From Strigamia acuminata (Eukaryota; Arthropoda; Chilopoda; Geophilomorpha; Linotaeniidae): DNA of 64,000 nt. Numbering within the stretch: the first letter of the stretch is position 1; each line of letters starts with the position of its first letter. Below the pieces are notes generated by a model, which did no database searches, had not been told where the DNA came from, and worked only from the letters and a program-made list of their open reading frames with translations. The position numbers and the translations under genes are program-made. The DNA is taken from NCBI GenBank assembly GCA_949358305.1, contig OX442315.1, positions 21,230,427-21,294,426 on the forward strand, given 5' to 3'. This document shows positions 38,946 through 49,180 of this stretch, in pieces.

Positions 38946-41524
38946 ATGAGTGGCGATAAGAAATGGGCTTGCGAATATTGCACTTACGAAAACTGGCCAT
39001 CGGCCAACAAATGCACCTTATGTCGAGGACCCAAACTACCGCAGCTGATTGCAGAAGAGGCAACACGTCAGGATCATGACATATATAACTTATCACCTCT
39101 CATTCCTTCCACTACAGTGGACAATAAAAGTGGTAATGGTATGCAGAATCTCATCAATCGCGACAGCACTGCCACAAATCCTTTCCAAAAATGGACTTGC
39201 TCCGGTTGCACATATTTAAATTGGCCACGCGCCACCAAATGTGCTCAATGTTTGGTTGTTCGCAAGAAGAGCTCGACGACGAGCGTGTCAGCGCCGCTGC
39301 AAGATAATATAACTACAGTAGATCATCAATCGTCTCAAATAAATGCAAACCAAGAATCGCCATCAAATTCTCCGACCGAACTGTGTCCTCACACGAACGA
39401 GGAAAATCAAATCTATAACCGAATTTCAACGTCATATCCAACCAAATGGGTGTGCAGCGCGTGTACTTACGAAAACTGGCCCAAGTCGTTGCGATGCGTC
39501 ATCTGCCGCACGTCCAGGCTCATTTCTCCTTCTTCCGATCCCACGTCGCCGACCACCGACTTCCGCGGCTACGAAAAGGAGGAGCGCAAGTTGGCCTCGT
39601 CTTCGGCCGACGACAACCGGGTGATCGAGCGGGCGAGTGGAAGCACGAGCCAGTTGAATTCGAGTAGTATTTCGTTGCCGGCTACCCACAATCGTGAACG
39701 ATTGTCTCCTCGTGCGTTGAACGATCAGAACGAAGCTCTGATTCTGCCGTCGATTGCTGGAGCGTCGGCTAATAATTACGAGAAGGAAAAGAGGCTGAAA
39801 CAACTTCGTAAGTGTATGCAAGAAGCTGATTGGTCGTGGCTCAGTGCTTGCCTAGGGGTGGTGGATGGAGACGTGAATCCTGTAGAAACTTATTTGAGTT
39901 CGGGAGGGGACCCAGCCAGGCAATTGACTCACAGCGAGGTCAATTTGCTCGGTCGTCCCAGTGCATTCGACACTGGCCACACGCTCGTCCATCTTGCCAT
40001 ACGGTTTCAGCGTGAAGATCTTTTAAGGCTCTTGTTGTCGTCCGACATAGCTCACGGCGCCAAGAAATGGGCCCCATCACACGTAAGCCCCGATCTGGCT
40101 GCGGAAATTCGACGGCACATCGCATCTGCCCTGCTGCATAGGAAAGGCGATTTCCCCTGCATTTTCGTCACCGAGTTGGTCACATTCGCGTTACCATCTG
40201 GTAAAAAATTACAATTAAAACTAGCTCGACTTATCTATTGTTTTTTTTTTCTTTTTTCTTTTTAGAAATTGAGGATTTTGCGCCTTCGGTGCAGGAACAA
40301 TTGCTCGACGAATTGCTTGATCGTGATGTGCAAAAGGGTATTCATTGAGAGTTTGGATTTTTTTAAAACTATTTTTATATATGTACATATTTTTTAAATT
40401 TATTTTTAGAATTAGAAGTGGAGTCGCCGATTATAAATTGGAGTTTGGAATTAACCGAGCGGTTGGGAAGCAGACTTTATCCTTTGTGGAACCGAACTGC
40501 CGGCGATTGTCTTTTGGATTCAGTGCTACAAGCTACATGGGGGGTTTTTGACAAGGAGAACACGCTTCGCAGAGCTTTAAGTGATAGTCTTAGCGAGGGT
40601 AGTTCAGCGTAAGCATTTTAATTTTTGATTTTAATTTTTAATTTTTTAAAATTTTTGTTTTTGTTTTTCTTAGGTTTTTCCCCAGATGGAAAGAAGCGGA
40701 AGCTGTTCAAGCTCATCTTCTTCATTTCACTCTGGACGAAGCACAATGGCAACAAGACTGGGCCATTTTGCTTAGTTTAGCTAGTCAGCCAGGAGCACCT
40801 TTGGAGCAAATGCACATCTTTGCTCTTGCACACATTCTGCGTCGTCCTATAATTGTTTATGGAGTAAAATATGTGAAAAGTTTTCGCGGCGAAGCTATTG
40901 GATTCGCTAGGTTCGAGGGTAAGTTGTATTTTGTCGAAGGAAATAGAAAAAGAAAATATTTTGGATTAAAATAAATAAATTTATCCGTAGGTGTGTATCT
41001 GCCTTTACTGTGGGAGCAAAACTTCTGCTGGAAAACTCCGATATCTCTAGGATATACAAGAGGACATTTTTGTGCTTTGGTCCCCACGGAACCAGACTCG
41101 AGTGACAATCTGGGTGCAGGTGCGAACATCCACGCCAGCGATGATCTCCAAGTCATTTTTCTGCCTCTGATGACGAGTGACTTTAAATTACTTCCTGTTC
41201 ATTTTCTAACAGATTTGGAGGTTAGAAAAATTAACGAAATTGATGTAATTAATCGAGTAATGATGATTTTTTTTTATTTTTTAAATTCAGATTGGGCAAG
41301 AAGAACATATATTACGCCAGTGGTTGGATTGTTGTGTTACGGAAGGTGGAATCTTAGTGGCTCAACAGAAAATACAGAAAAGACCGCTTCTGGTGGCACA
41401 GTTGATAGAAGAATGGTTGAATCACTATAGACGTTTGAATGAAATACCGCCGATGTCTAGCCGACGATCGCCATCCGCGATAAATCCGGGTTATCTGAGC
41501 GATGGAGATTCCGAGGATGATTAA
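38946..41524 (+). CDS. ZRANB1: TRABID deubiquitinase (ZRANB1), three NZF fingers and OTU domain
   Basis: Six exons: 38946-40200, 40266-40337, 40410-40608, 40674-40918, 40991-41220, 41291-41524. They give 744 residues. Three RanBP2-type zinc fingers near residues 5-30, 85-110 and 172-198 each have the W-x-C-x2-C-T-Y-x-N-W-P pattern (WACEYCTYENWP, WTCSGCTYLNWP, WVCSACTYENWP), which binds K29/K33 ubiquitin chains. An ankyrin-like ubiquitin-binding segment precedes the OTU domain. The catalytic Cys lies in NRTAGDCLLDSVLQATWG (near residue 476) and the His in GYTRGHFCALV. All catalytic residues are present, so it should be active on K29, K33 and K63 chains; in flies it acts in immune and Wnt signalling. 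The start MSGDKKWACEYC matches the family. Confidence 0.97.
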
Positions 41525-42956
41525 GCTATTCAATACGCAACTGGATAATCACGTGTGATTATTATAAATGCAACTGCCTCTAGAGATTATATTCTAGAAC
41601 GACTATTGACAATTTTGGATAATTTGTTTGAAACCAAATTGTGTTGTTTGGTATAAAATATTTTGAGTAAAACAAAAATGAATTTGTTTGTATGTAGCAT
41701 TTTATTTACTAGAATATATGCACTTTTTCTTTGACTGAGGAAGTCGATGTGTAACGATTATTGATGAAGTCCAAATCCTGATTTTTTAAAATGCAAAAAT
41801 GTTTTTAAAGGCGTTTCCAATTAAATGCTTTCATCCGGTGATTAAATGTCGCTCGGAAACGTTGTTCTATATTATTTTTTTTCTTTTTATTACCTATTAA
41901 TTTATTTGGATTGTTAAAAATAGTTAAGAAGTAATTTTTTTTTCTATTTAAATTTAATATACGCGTACAGTAAAAGGAAAAAAGTATTGACTTGGTAGAA
42001 AGTTTATGTAAATATGTAATTTAAATTTGTACTGACTGAATCTAAATCCTAAATGTTTTATATATTTGTCGACTTAAAACTACGTCATCTTTTAAGTATA
42101 AAACAAACAGTTCGTTGATTACTTTGTAGCAATTTTGTCGAAATTCCTTACGGTTATTCAATAAGGTTAATTAATTATACACATTAATTTTAATGCTGTA
42201 CTGTTTAAATACGAAATTCTTTCAAAACAAATCGGCCAAACAAGAGAGATATAAATTTGAAGTGAATAAATCGCCAGGAAATAAAATTTAAAAAAAAAAA
42301 AAACTATATATATATATAAAAATGAAATAAATATGACAAAAAAATTTCTTTAATTTTTGTTGTTGATCCGTATACAATTTGTACTACAAATTCAAGTGAA
42401 TATTTACACAACCCAATTTCATGCTATTAATCGACAATCAAATTACATTGCAAAATCTTTTTTAGTCATTAATCCATTATTTAAGTGAAATCAATGTGGT
42501 TTAAGCCTCAATAAACGTATTTGGCACGGTCTTTACAAATTCTACTTTGGTGTAACAGTTTTTTCCTTTTAAAAACAAGTGTATAAATACAAATCATTTT
42601 TCTGAATGCCATGGCATCTAGTACATACATTTGAAAGCATTAGTAAAATACAATACTATATCGGTATAAAGTAGAACAATGTCACGTGATTTTATACGGC
42701 TAAATTATTATATTTGATAATCCAATTACGACATCAGTACGACATATGCAAGGCACGATTGCATTGGCTTTGATAAGACAATGATAAGGGATTTACTGTG
42801 TATCTATAGTGTCTATGCTGGTCCCTCAAAAATAAATTAATAATTACATTAAATGCTATTATGGTGTCAATTTGGTTACTAAGGAACATAAAAGTGACTT
42901 CTCCACATTGCACTTCAACACCATAACTGAGAATAGAAATTTTAAAAATATCTGTA
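41525..42956. other. Convergent intergenic region, TRABID / MGAT2 3' ends
   Basis: AT-rich sequence with several AATAAA and ATTAAA words, consistent with 3' UTRs of both flanking genes. No coding content seen. The ORF at 42734-43024 on the minus strand is a shadow overlapping the MGAT2 3' end. Confidence 0.5.
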
Positions 42957-44882
42957 TTACCTAATATCAGTAATATTCGCATGCCACATACATAGCTGGC
43001 GATCTCTAATATCGCCCCAGCCACCGTTACCCTTTGGAACTTTACCCATTCGTTTGGTTGAATGAGTTGCTAATAGCCGTGTCGGATATAAATGTGATAC
43101 TGCGCCCTTCGAAAGCCGTAAAACTTTATTTATTTCTGCGTTACTCGCGCAGTCTTTCTTCTTATGGTGAACACCACTAGAAATAAATTTCTTTAAATAT
43201 GTATACATATTTTTTAATTAAAAAAATTAATTAATGCAATACCATTCGCCTATGTGATACACTCGCGGAGCTTTCATGAGCATGACTATTAATTTGTGCT
43301 GTAAACAACTTGCACTGATGTACTGTAATGACCAATCCCAATTGTAATCGTCAAAAAAACAAAATTTCTAGCAAAAAATATACGTTAAATTAATTAAATA
43401 AAATTTTTTTTTTTTGGAATTTTTATGTTTAAATACTTCTGCACAGCTTTTTATTTCTTTCCAAGTTGCTGAATTGAATGCCATTCCCATGTTGTGTTTG
43501 CTGGAAATCCACTGCCATATTTCCGCCTGTATTAAAGACACATCATCATCATCATACAAATCAAAATACCACATCTGTTCAATTGTTATACCCGGCCAGC
43601 ATCTGCAGCATAATTTACTAGTTTCACATATGTGCCCAGTGAGAGCACGTTACAATGCTTGCATTCTCTTTGCCGCACTCTTTCCAGAAGAGCTAAACTG
43701 TGCAGGAAATCCTCAACAACGTAATGATCTTCTTCTAAGAATAAAATTAAACCCGTATGATTCTTCGTGACACGAAGTCCATCAAAAACATGATTGATCT
43801 AGTAACAAAATAATATTTTAAATTTAAATACAGAAAATATATAGAAAATATATAGAAAATATGTGGGAAATAAACGTTACCTTCCACCACCAATGATGTT
43901 TTGTCTGAGTGAATTTAGCTTCCCTAAAACAATTTTAAAAAAAATAAAAAAAGTTAAAAATAAATTCGTTGCTCTCTCAAAACGGCAAAATACTGACCTA
44001 TAATGACCATACAAGTCTGGAAAGTTTGCATTGTTGCATTTCATGTTGACCGCCCTAAAAAAAAATCGAAGATAAAGAAATCCTCTTTTATTAAATATAT
44101 AAAAAGAGTGACATTTCGACACATAAAATAAATTTACGTAATATCTATATCGATTAATAGCTACTTTATTTGTTTTATTTTTTTTTTACTTTTCCTTCTT
44201 CATGTCTCTTGGGCAATCATTCGGATCCTGACCAGGAAAAGAACTAGGATGCAATTGAATGGAAAATGGATAAAAAATTTGCAACACCTAAATTTAAATT
44301 CACAAAATATTTATAAACAAGTCATATCGAAATCCATCAAAATTTTCCATTACTTACTTTGCAAAAATCTATTGCCTGAATCACAGAATTAATTTCAGGA
44401 TAATACACGTCATGACTAAAGATGAGCAATACCTTTTCAATATGTTTTGACTTTTGCAACGATGATATTAAATGTCTTAGATAAATTAACCTCGTATGCA
44501 CTTGGACCACTATCACGACATCGTTCTCCTCCAAAGGTCCAAACTTTACATAATTCCAAATCTTCTCCTCAGCATTCGCCGAATCAATAGCGAGCTTAAT
44601 ATCACTTAAATTAAGGCCTTCACGTGACGTCATGTTTAGGTTCGCATTGTTTGACACATTACGAAGATGTAGTTCAGAATAAACCATTCGGTTCACGTAC
44701 GAAACTAGCGGTTGTGCGGATGGCAAAAGTGCGTCGAGCAGAGTCCCGCTCAATCTCGGACTGCTGGTTTGGTCGATTTGGTTCACTCGAATTCTGATTA
44801 TATGTAACTGCAGCCACAGAAGCGTCAAAAACAAAAGAATGACTAGAGTTTTGATGAAACGTCCCGTTCTTCGTCGTGCCAT
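42957..44882 (-). CDS. MGAT2: MGAT2, alpha-1,6-mannosyl-glycoprotein 2-beta-N-acetylglucosaminyltransferase
   Basis: Eight exons: 44882-44358, 44287-44190, 44054-43998, 43923-43881, 43798-43592, 43526-43437, 43367-43243, 43176-42957. They give 454 residues (human 447). It is a type II Golgi enzyme: basic MARRRTGRFIK, then one membrane segment (TLVILLFLTLLWLQLHII), stem, catalytic domain. It adds the second GlcNAc that turns hybrid into complex N-glycans. Family blocks: VVIVVQVHTRLIYLRHLI, CPRDMKKEKAVNMKCNN, HHWWWKINHVFD, the metal and donor site LFLEEDHYVVEDF, CFFDDYNWDWSLQYI, GECGVHHKKKDC and GGWGDIRDRQLC at the end. Complete and apparently functional. Confidence 0.96.
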
Positions 44883-46214
44883 TAGTCATCGCAACAAATC
44901 GATCCAGGTCCAAGTTTTCATGTTTTATCCTCTTCTAAGTTTTCCTCGTGCGGATTTCCAATATAACGTGCTGAAAAAGTAAATGATAAAACGAATTATG
45001 TCAACACATCCAATAGGCAATCCAAACGTGGCAATACGCACGACACAGTATGGAGTCATTTGGTTTCTATGACTACAACGGTAAATAAAAATGCTAATTT
45101 ATTTATTTTCGATTTGAAAACAAAAGTTCCACATCGAGTCGTAAACAAAATCGAGTAAACAACTCCGGAGGAAATGGTCAACGTCCAAATAAAAGTGAAA
45201 AAGAATTGGCATTTAAAGCTGTCATGTCACGATTGTGCGAATTGCTCTTCAGCCTAGACTAGTCTCAACCAGGGTAGGGCAGATCGTCAGAAAAAAAATA
45301 ATTCATTTGACAAAAAAGGGTTCTGTGAATCGAGGCATGTGCAACTTATATCTGAAGTAAATTGATAAAATTTAGATATGAATTCGCTGATAAATTGGAA
45401 ATAAATGATTTAAAAATTCAAATTGAACATTGACCCTCGTCTCTCGGACAAGTGTAAGGTTAAAGTACTTACATCACATCAATTATCGCTTTCGTTTATT
45501 GAAAAGAAATTTAAATTTTTCAGAAACTGTATGCATTCGTTCTAAAATTAAATGTCATTCGATACGAACTGACCCAATGGCTGTTATCGGTATAGGTTGT
45601 GTTAAAATTTAAAATTTAAATTTAAAAAAAAAATGGTCATTCAAGTTTTGCTTATTTTATTATTAATTATACACTTACGATCCGGAATTTACTCAAAAGG
45701 AAAACAGTAGCTTCTCCCGGCACGTTTTTAACCTCCCGTACGCCATCGCGGCTCTCGCGTCTAGTTATCTTCTGGTTCTAAGTTCTGTGCTCGGAGAAAT
45801 GCTATATTCTAATCCACGCATGGCAGAAAACATGAAAAGAAAAAAACATTTATTAACATTCTTTTTTCGGATTTCAGCACGAGGTTGCAGCAAAAGCGGG
45901 CTTTATTTTTTTTCAATTTAATTTTCTCTTATTATTTACTATTTCTCTGTTTAAACAAATACAAATTATTATATGATTTCAGGTTGCAATAAAATAAGGT
46001 TAATTAATAATATATATATTTTCTCGTTAGATATATATATATATATATAGCGCGGGGCATTCCGGGTGTGCGAGTCTGACGTGTTAGAGAACGTTCTGCG
46101 CAGTTGACATCACTAAAATTCTTCTTGGTGTGAGTATTATCATAATATTATGGTATTATTAATTATTTACTATTCATTTTGCACGATAATTTTTTCTCTT
46201 TAGGAGCATCAAAG
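44883..46214. other. Divergent spacer MGAT2 / THAP ORF
   Basis: Contains the MGAT2 leader and probably a noncoding first exon of the THAP ORF upstream of an acceptor at about 46203. A TA-repeat of about 20 bp lies near 46030-46050. ORF 45430-45612 has no recognisable content. Confidence 0.4.
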
Positions 46215-46712
46215 ATGAGTAATTGTTCCGTAGCTACTTGCAGCAACTACTACAGGAAGACTAAAGGGAAATCAATTTCCTACTATCCATTTCCAAAAGA
46301 ACAAACACTCGCAAAACTTTGGGTTCTAAAATGTAGACGAGGAGACTTCGTGAATGTGAAAAATGCACGAATCTGCTCGAGGCATTTCAAACCAGACGAT
46401 TTTGCAATTAATGTGTCAAATGAAATGCTGAATATTCCGTATAAAAAAGCTTTAAAACGAGATGCCGTGCCAAGTTTAGGTTTATTTACAAACATTACAG
46501 ATTTATCTGTAAATGAATCATCACTACCCGCAACGGATTCTTCAACCACTGAATCACCTGTCTCCGCTGCTGATCCACCACCGGCTCCAGTTTCAACTTC
46601 TGAAATTACAATTGAATCACCTAGATGTGAAGACAGTGATGTTCGGAAACGTGCTTTATTACGTGTACACAATTCATCACCATCACAGCAGATTTTGACA
46701 ACGAGAAGATGA
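46215..46712 (+). CDS. THAP-domain protein, probable N-terminal part of a P-element-type transposase
   Basis: 165 residues from ATG 46215, after a probable acceptor CTCTTTAG. The first 90 residues form a complete THAP zinc finger of C2CH type: C-x4-C (CSVATC), a FPKE and W-x-KCRR core, then C-x2-H (ICSRHF), and a final AVPSLGLF box. The rest is Ser/Pro/Thr-rich. THAP fingers occur in P-element transposases and in domesticated host DNA-binding proteins. The frame stops before any catalytic domain, but transposase-like remains follow at once downstream, so I read it as a degraded P-superfamily element and not as a host gene. A short domesticated THAP protein remains possible. Confidence 0.75.
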   Translation: MSNCSVATCSNYYRKTKGKSISYYPFPKEQTLAKLWVLKCRRGDFVNVKNARICSRHFKPDDFAINVSNEMLNIPYKKALKRDAVPSLGLFTNITDLSVNESSLPATDSSTTESPVSAADPPPAPVSTSEITIESPRCEDSDVRKRALLRVHNSSPSQQILTTRR

Positions 46713-47065
46713 AAAAGTTGGAGAAGAAAGAAAGAAAGAAGTAAAGATATATTCTTTTACAGAACAACGAAAAATTGCAAATTGGTGAAAGTAAAGGCAG
46801 CAAACTTAACGGTTAAACAGACTAAAATTCACTTTTCAAGCAGAGATTCACGAATGTTTTGAAGCATATTTTTACAAAGGGACAGATACCGTACTTACTG
46901 GCGGAAAGCGAGTGAAATCTGAAATGGAATGTTGAAAATGTAGCCACAGCTGTGTCATTGCGGAAAGCATTTTCGGATCGGGTTTATAAACATCTCAGAG
47001 ACCGTGGTGTTCCACTACCTGCAAGATCGACACTTCAAAAATGGACAAAAAATAGTTTTATTTTC
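46713..47065 (+). pseudogene. P-element-like transposase remnant
   Basis: Frame-broken sequence downstream of the THAP ORF. The segment at about 46955-47055 reads DRVYKHLRDRGVPLPARST followed by LQKWTKN. This matches the pattern before the catalytic core of P-element/THAP9 transposases (Y-x2-L-R...PLP-x2-T-L-x2-W). Stops interrupt the frame on both sides, and no catalytic core is present. Confidence 0.6.
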
Positions 47066-47675
47066 GTTAATAAATGCATTTTTTTTTTTAAATAAATCTT
47101 ATGTAATTCAATTTTAAAATATTTCATCTTCACGATTTTATCTCACTTTCTACCAAGGACAATAATTGCATTCCTGTTTTCACGTCTGCGCTGGGATTGG
47201 CTGTAGTTGTTGCTCAAAAAGCGCCAGTATAGCGGATGACCCCAGCAGGACTCCGCATGTTAAATGTTTTCACCCGACAGTTAACATCGATATTATTTTC
47301 ATCTCGCACAACATACTGGTAATCACCCGGAGTGGGATATTACCACCTCGCGAATGTCCGTGTTTTGACGCATTATTTGCTCCTGGTAGTAACAACAAAA
47401 TTTAACACGAGGAGTCGTGCAGCTGGTATCCGATATTTCCCTTCGCCTGGTTAAGTTGTCGGGTGGGCTGAAACCACAATTAATCATTAGGCGTAACCGA
47501 GATGGAAAAATTTTGAAACTATTGATTACATGCTTATTTAATTTATATTTTGATACTTATATAATTTTGTGATATTATTTTACATTGCTATCTTGCTTAC
47601 GGCACATTTTTGTCTAGTTCATGACTAATTTGAGGCGAAATAATAATTTTCATTGACAAAAGTGCTCTGTTGACG
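47066..47675. other. Spacer upstream of RAB24
   Basis: No gene is recognised. The ORF at 47166-47405 has a Cys-rich start (CFHVCAGIGCSCC) but no family pattern and is probably chance. 47190-47470 is less AT-rich than its surroundings. Confidence 0.35.
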
Positions 47676-48656
47676 ATGAGTAGAGTCGATTTAAAAGTAG
47701 TTTTACTCGGCAAAGAGTACGGAGGTAAAACGAGTTTAGTCGAACGTTATTTAAACGACAGATTTCAAGGAGAAATTCCGTATCAAAATGTAAGTTGTTC
47801 GAATAACAAAAACAGCCTTGTTTTAACATGTAAAACTTGCAGACTATAGGAGCTGCCTACGGTGCCAAAAAACTGCGCATTAATGGTAAAGCAATCACCA
47901 TGGGGATTTGGGTAAGAATAAAATTGCTTCACTCAAACATGTCTTATATTTATTATACTATAGGATACTGCTGGGAGTGAACGTTACGAAGCTATGAGTA
48001 AAATATACTATCGTGGAGCGGCTGCTGCAATCGTTTGTTTCGATTTAACAGACGACTCAAGTTTTGAAAAAGCTCAATACTGGGTGATAGAACTTTTAAA
48101 GAATGAAGAAGTGTGGATTTTATTTATCATTAATGGACCAGTTTAATAATTGTGTTTCAATTCTAGGACTGTAGGATTTATTTGTGCGGGACTAAGAAGG
48201 ATTTAATCGAGCACAATAAAGAATTGAGAAAAATTGATGTTCATAAAGTTTCAGATTACGCACGAGGTATACATTTAATTAATAAATTAATTATAAGCAA
48301 GTTGAATAATGAATGATTTCACATGGTTTACTTTAGGATTTAATATACAATCTAATCATGGATAACCATGAACTAATTTTTTTTTTTTAGTCAAATCACT
48401 CAGATAATATATTTTTAGACCTCAGTGCAGAAGTATTTGAGACGAGCAGCAAAACCGGACAAAACGTCAGCGACTTATTTGAGAAAATAGCTTTTGATTT
48501 CACGCTTCGACCAAATGTGACAAAAAGTAAAATATAATTTATATAAAGTAAAATTTATTTGTTAACACATTTTTTTTGGTAGCTTTAGATGGTAATTTAT
48601 CTTTAGAGGAAACGCATACACGAAGTTCATGTTGTTGGTCAAATTTCAAAGGATGA
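47676..48656 (+). CDS. RAB24: Rab GTPase RAB24
   Basis: Six exons: 47676-47789, 47843-47911, 47964-48110, 48167-48266, 48419-48526, 48583-48656. They give 203 residues, the same as human RAB24. RAB24 acts in late autophagosome clearance and mitosis. Features: P-loop [16 protein letters not shown], switch [13 protein letters not shown], switch [21 protein letters not shown] with S in place of the usual catalytic Q (the known RAB24 trait, giving low GTPase activity), base-binding CGTKKDL and ETSSKTGQ. The C-terminus is [10 protein letters not shown]: the two cysteines sit eight residues from the end, farther than in a standard prenylation motif, though RAB24 tails are unusual in other animals too. 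Confidence 0.95.
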
Positions 48657-49180
48657 CATTTTTGTATTGATAAAGCGTATTTGTTGACGTTTTAAATAAT
48701 TGTTTTTACAATTTTAAGTCACTCCTGGTAATCCTGTAAATCTTGTAAATAAAATAATTATTTTTAAAACGTTTTTCTAATATAATAATAGAAATAAAAA
48801 AAAACAATTATTTTTAATGCGTTTTTTCGAAAAAAAAAAAATAAAAGCAACACATATTACCGCGTTATCGATTTTTATCACTTCATTCGTTTTTAAAAAT
48901 TACGTCATGAAAATTCGTTAACCCTTTTGGATCTCCCGCAGGCACGACTAGTGGTGATTAAGTCAACTACACTAGGATTTCTATTTCCAGTTTATATTTG
49001 GTCGTTTATCCCATTCGCTTAAGTTCAGTTTGACTTAATCACGTGACGCAAGCCAGCCAATTGCAGCTAACCTAGTATTTAAACATTTTTACTAGGTGTT
49101 TTATAACGACAGCTCGTTGGTATCATATTTGAATCATCGCATCAGTAATTAGTGATCAGAAGAAATCGAAGTATTTCCTC
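48657..49180. other. Spacer RAB24 / PRC1
   Basis: RAB24 3' UTR (AATAAAATAATT near 48750) and PRC1 promoter/leader. Nothing else seen. Confidence 0.5.

Noticed and set aside
39432..39821. Arg-rich minus-strand ORF within TRABID
   Set aside because: Antisense shadow of a long GC-richer exon.
47166..47405. Cys-rich 79-codon ORF as a small secreted protein
   Set aside because: No signal peptide, no conserved spacing, no splice context; probably chance.
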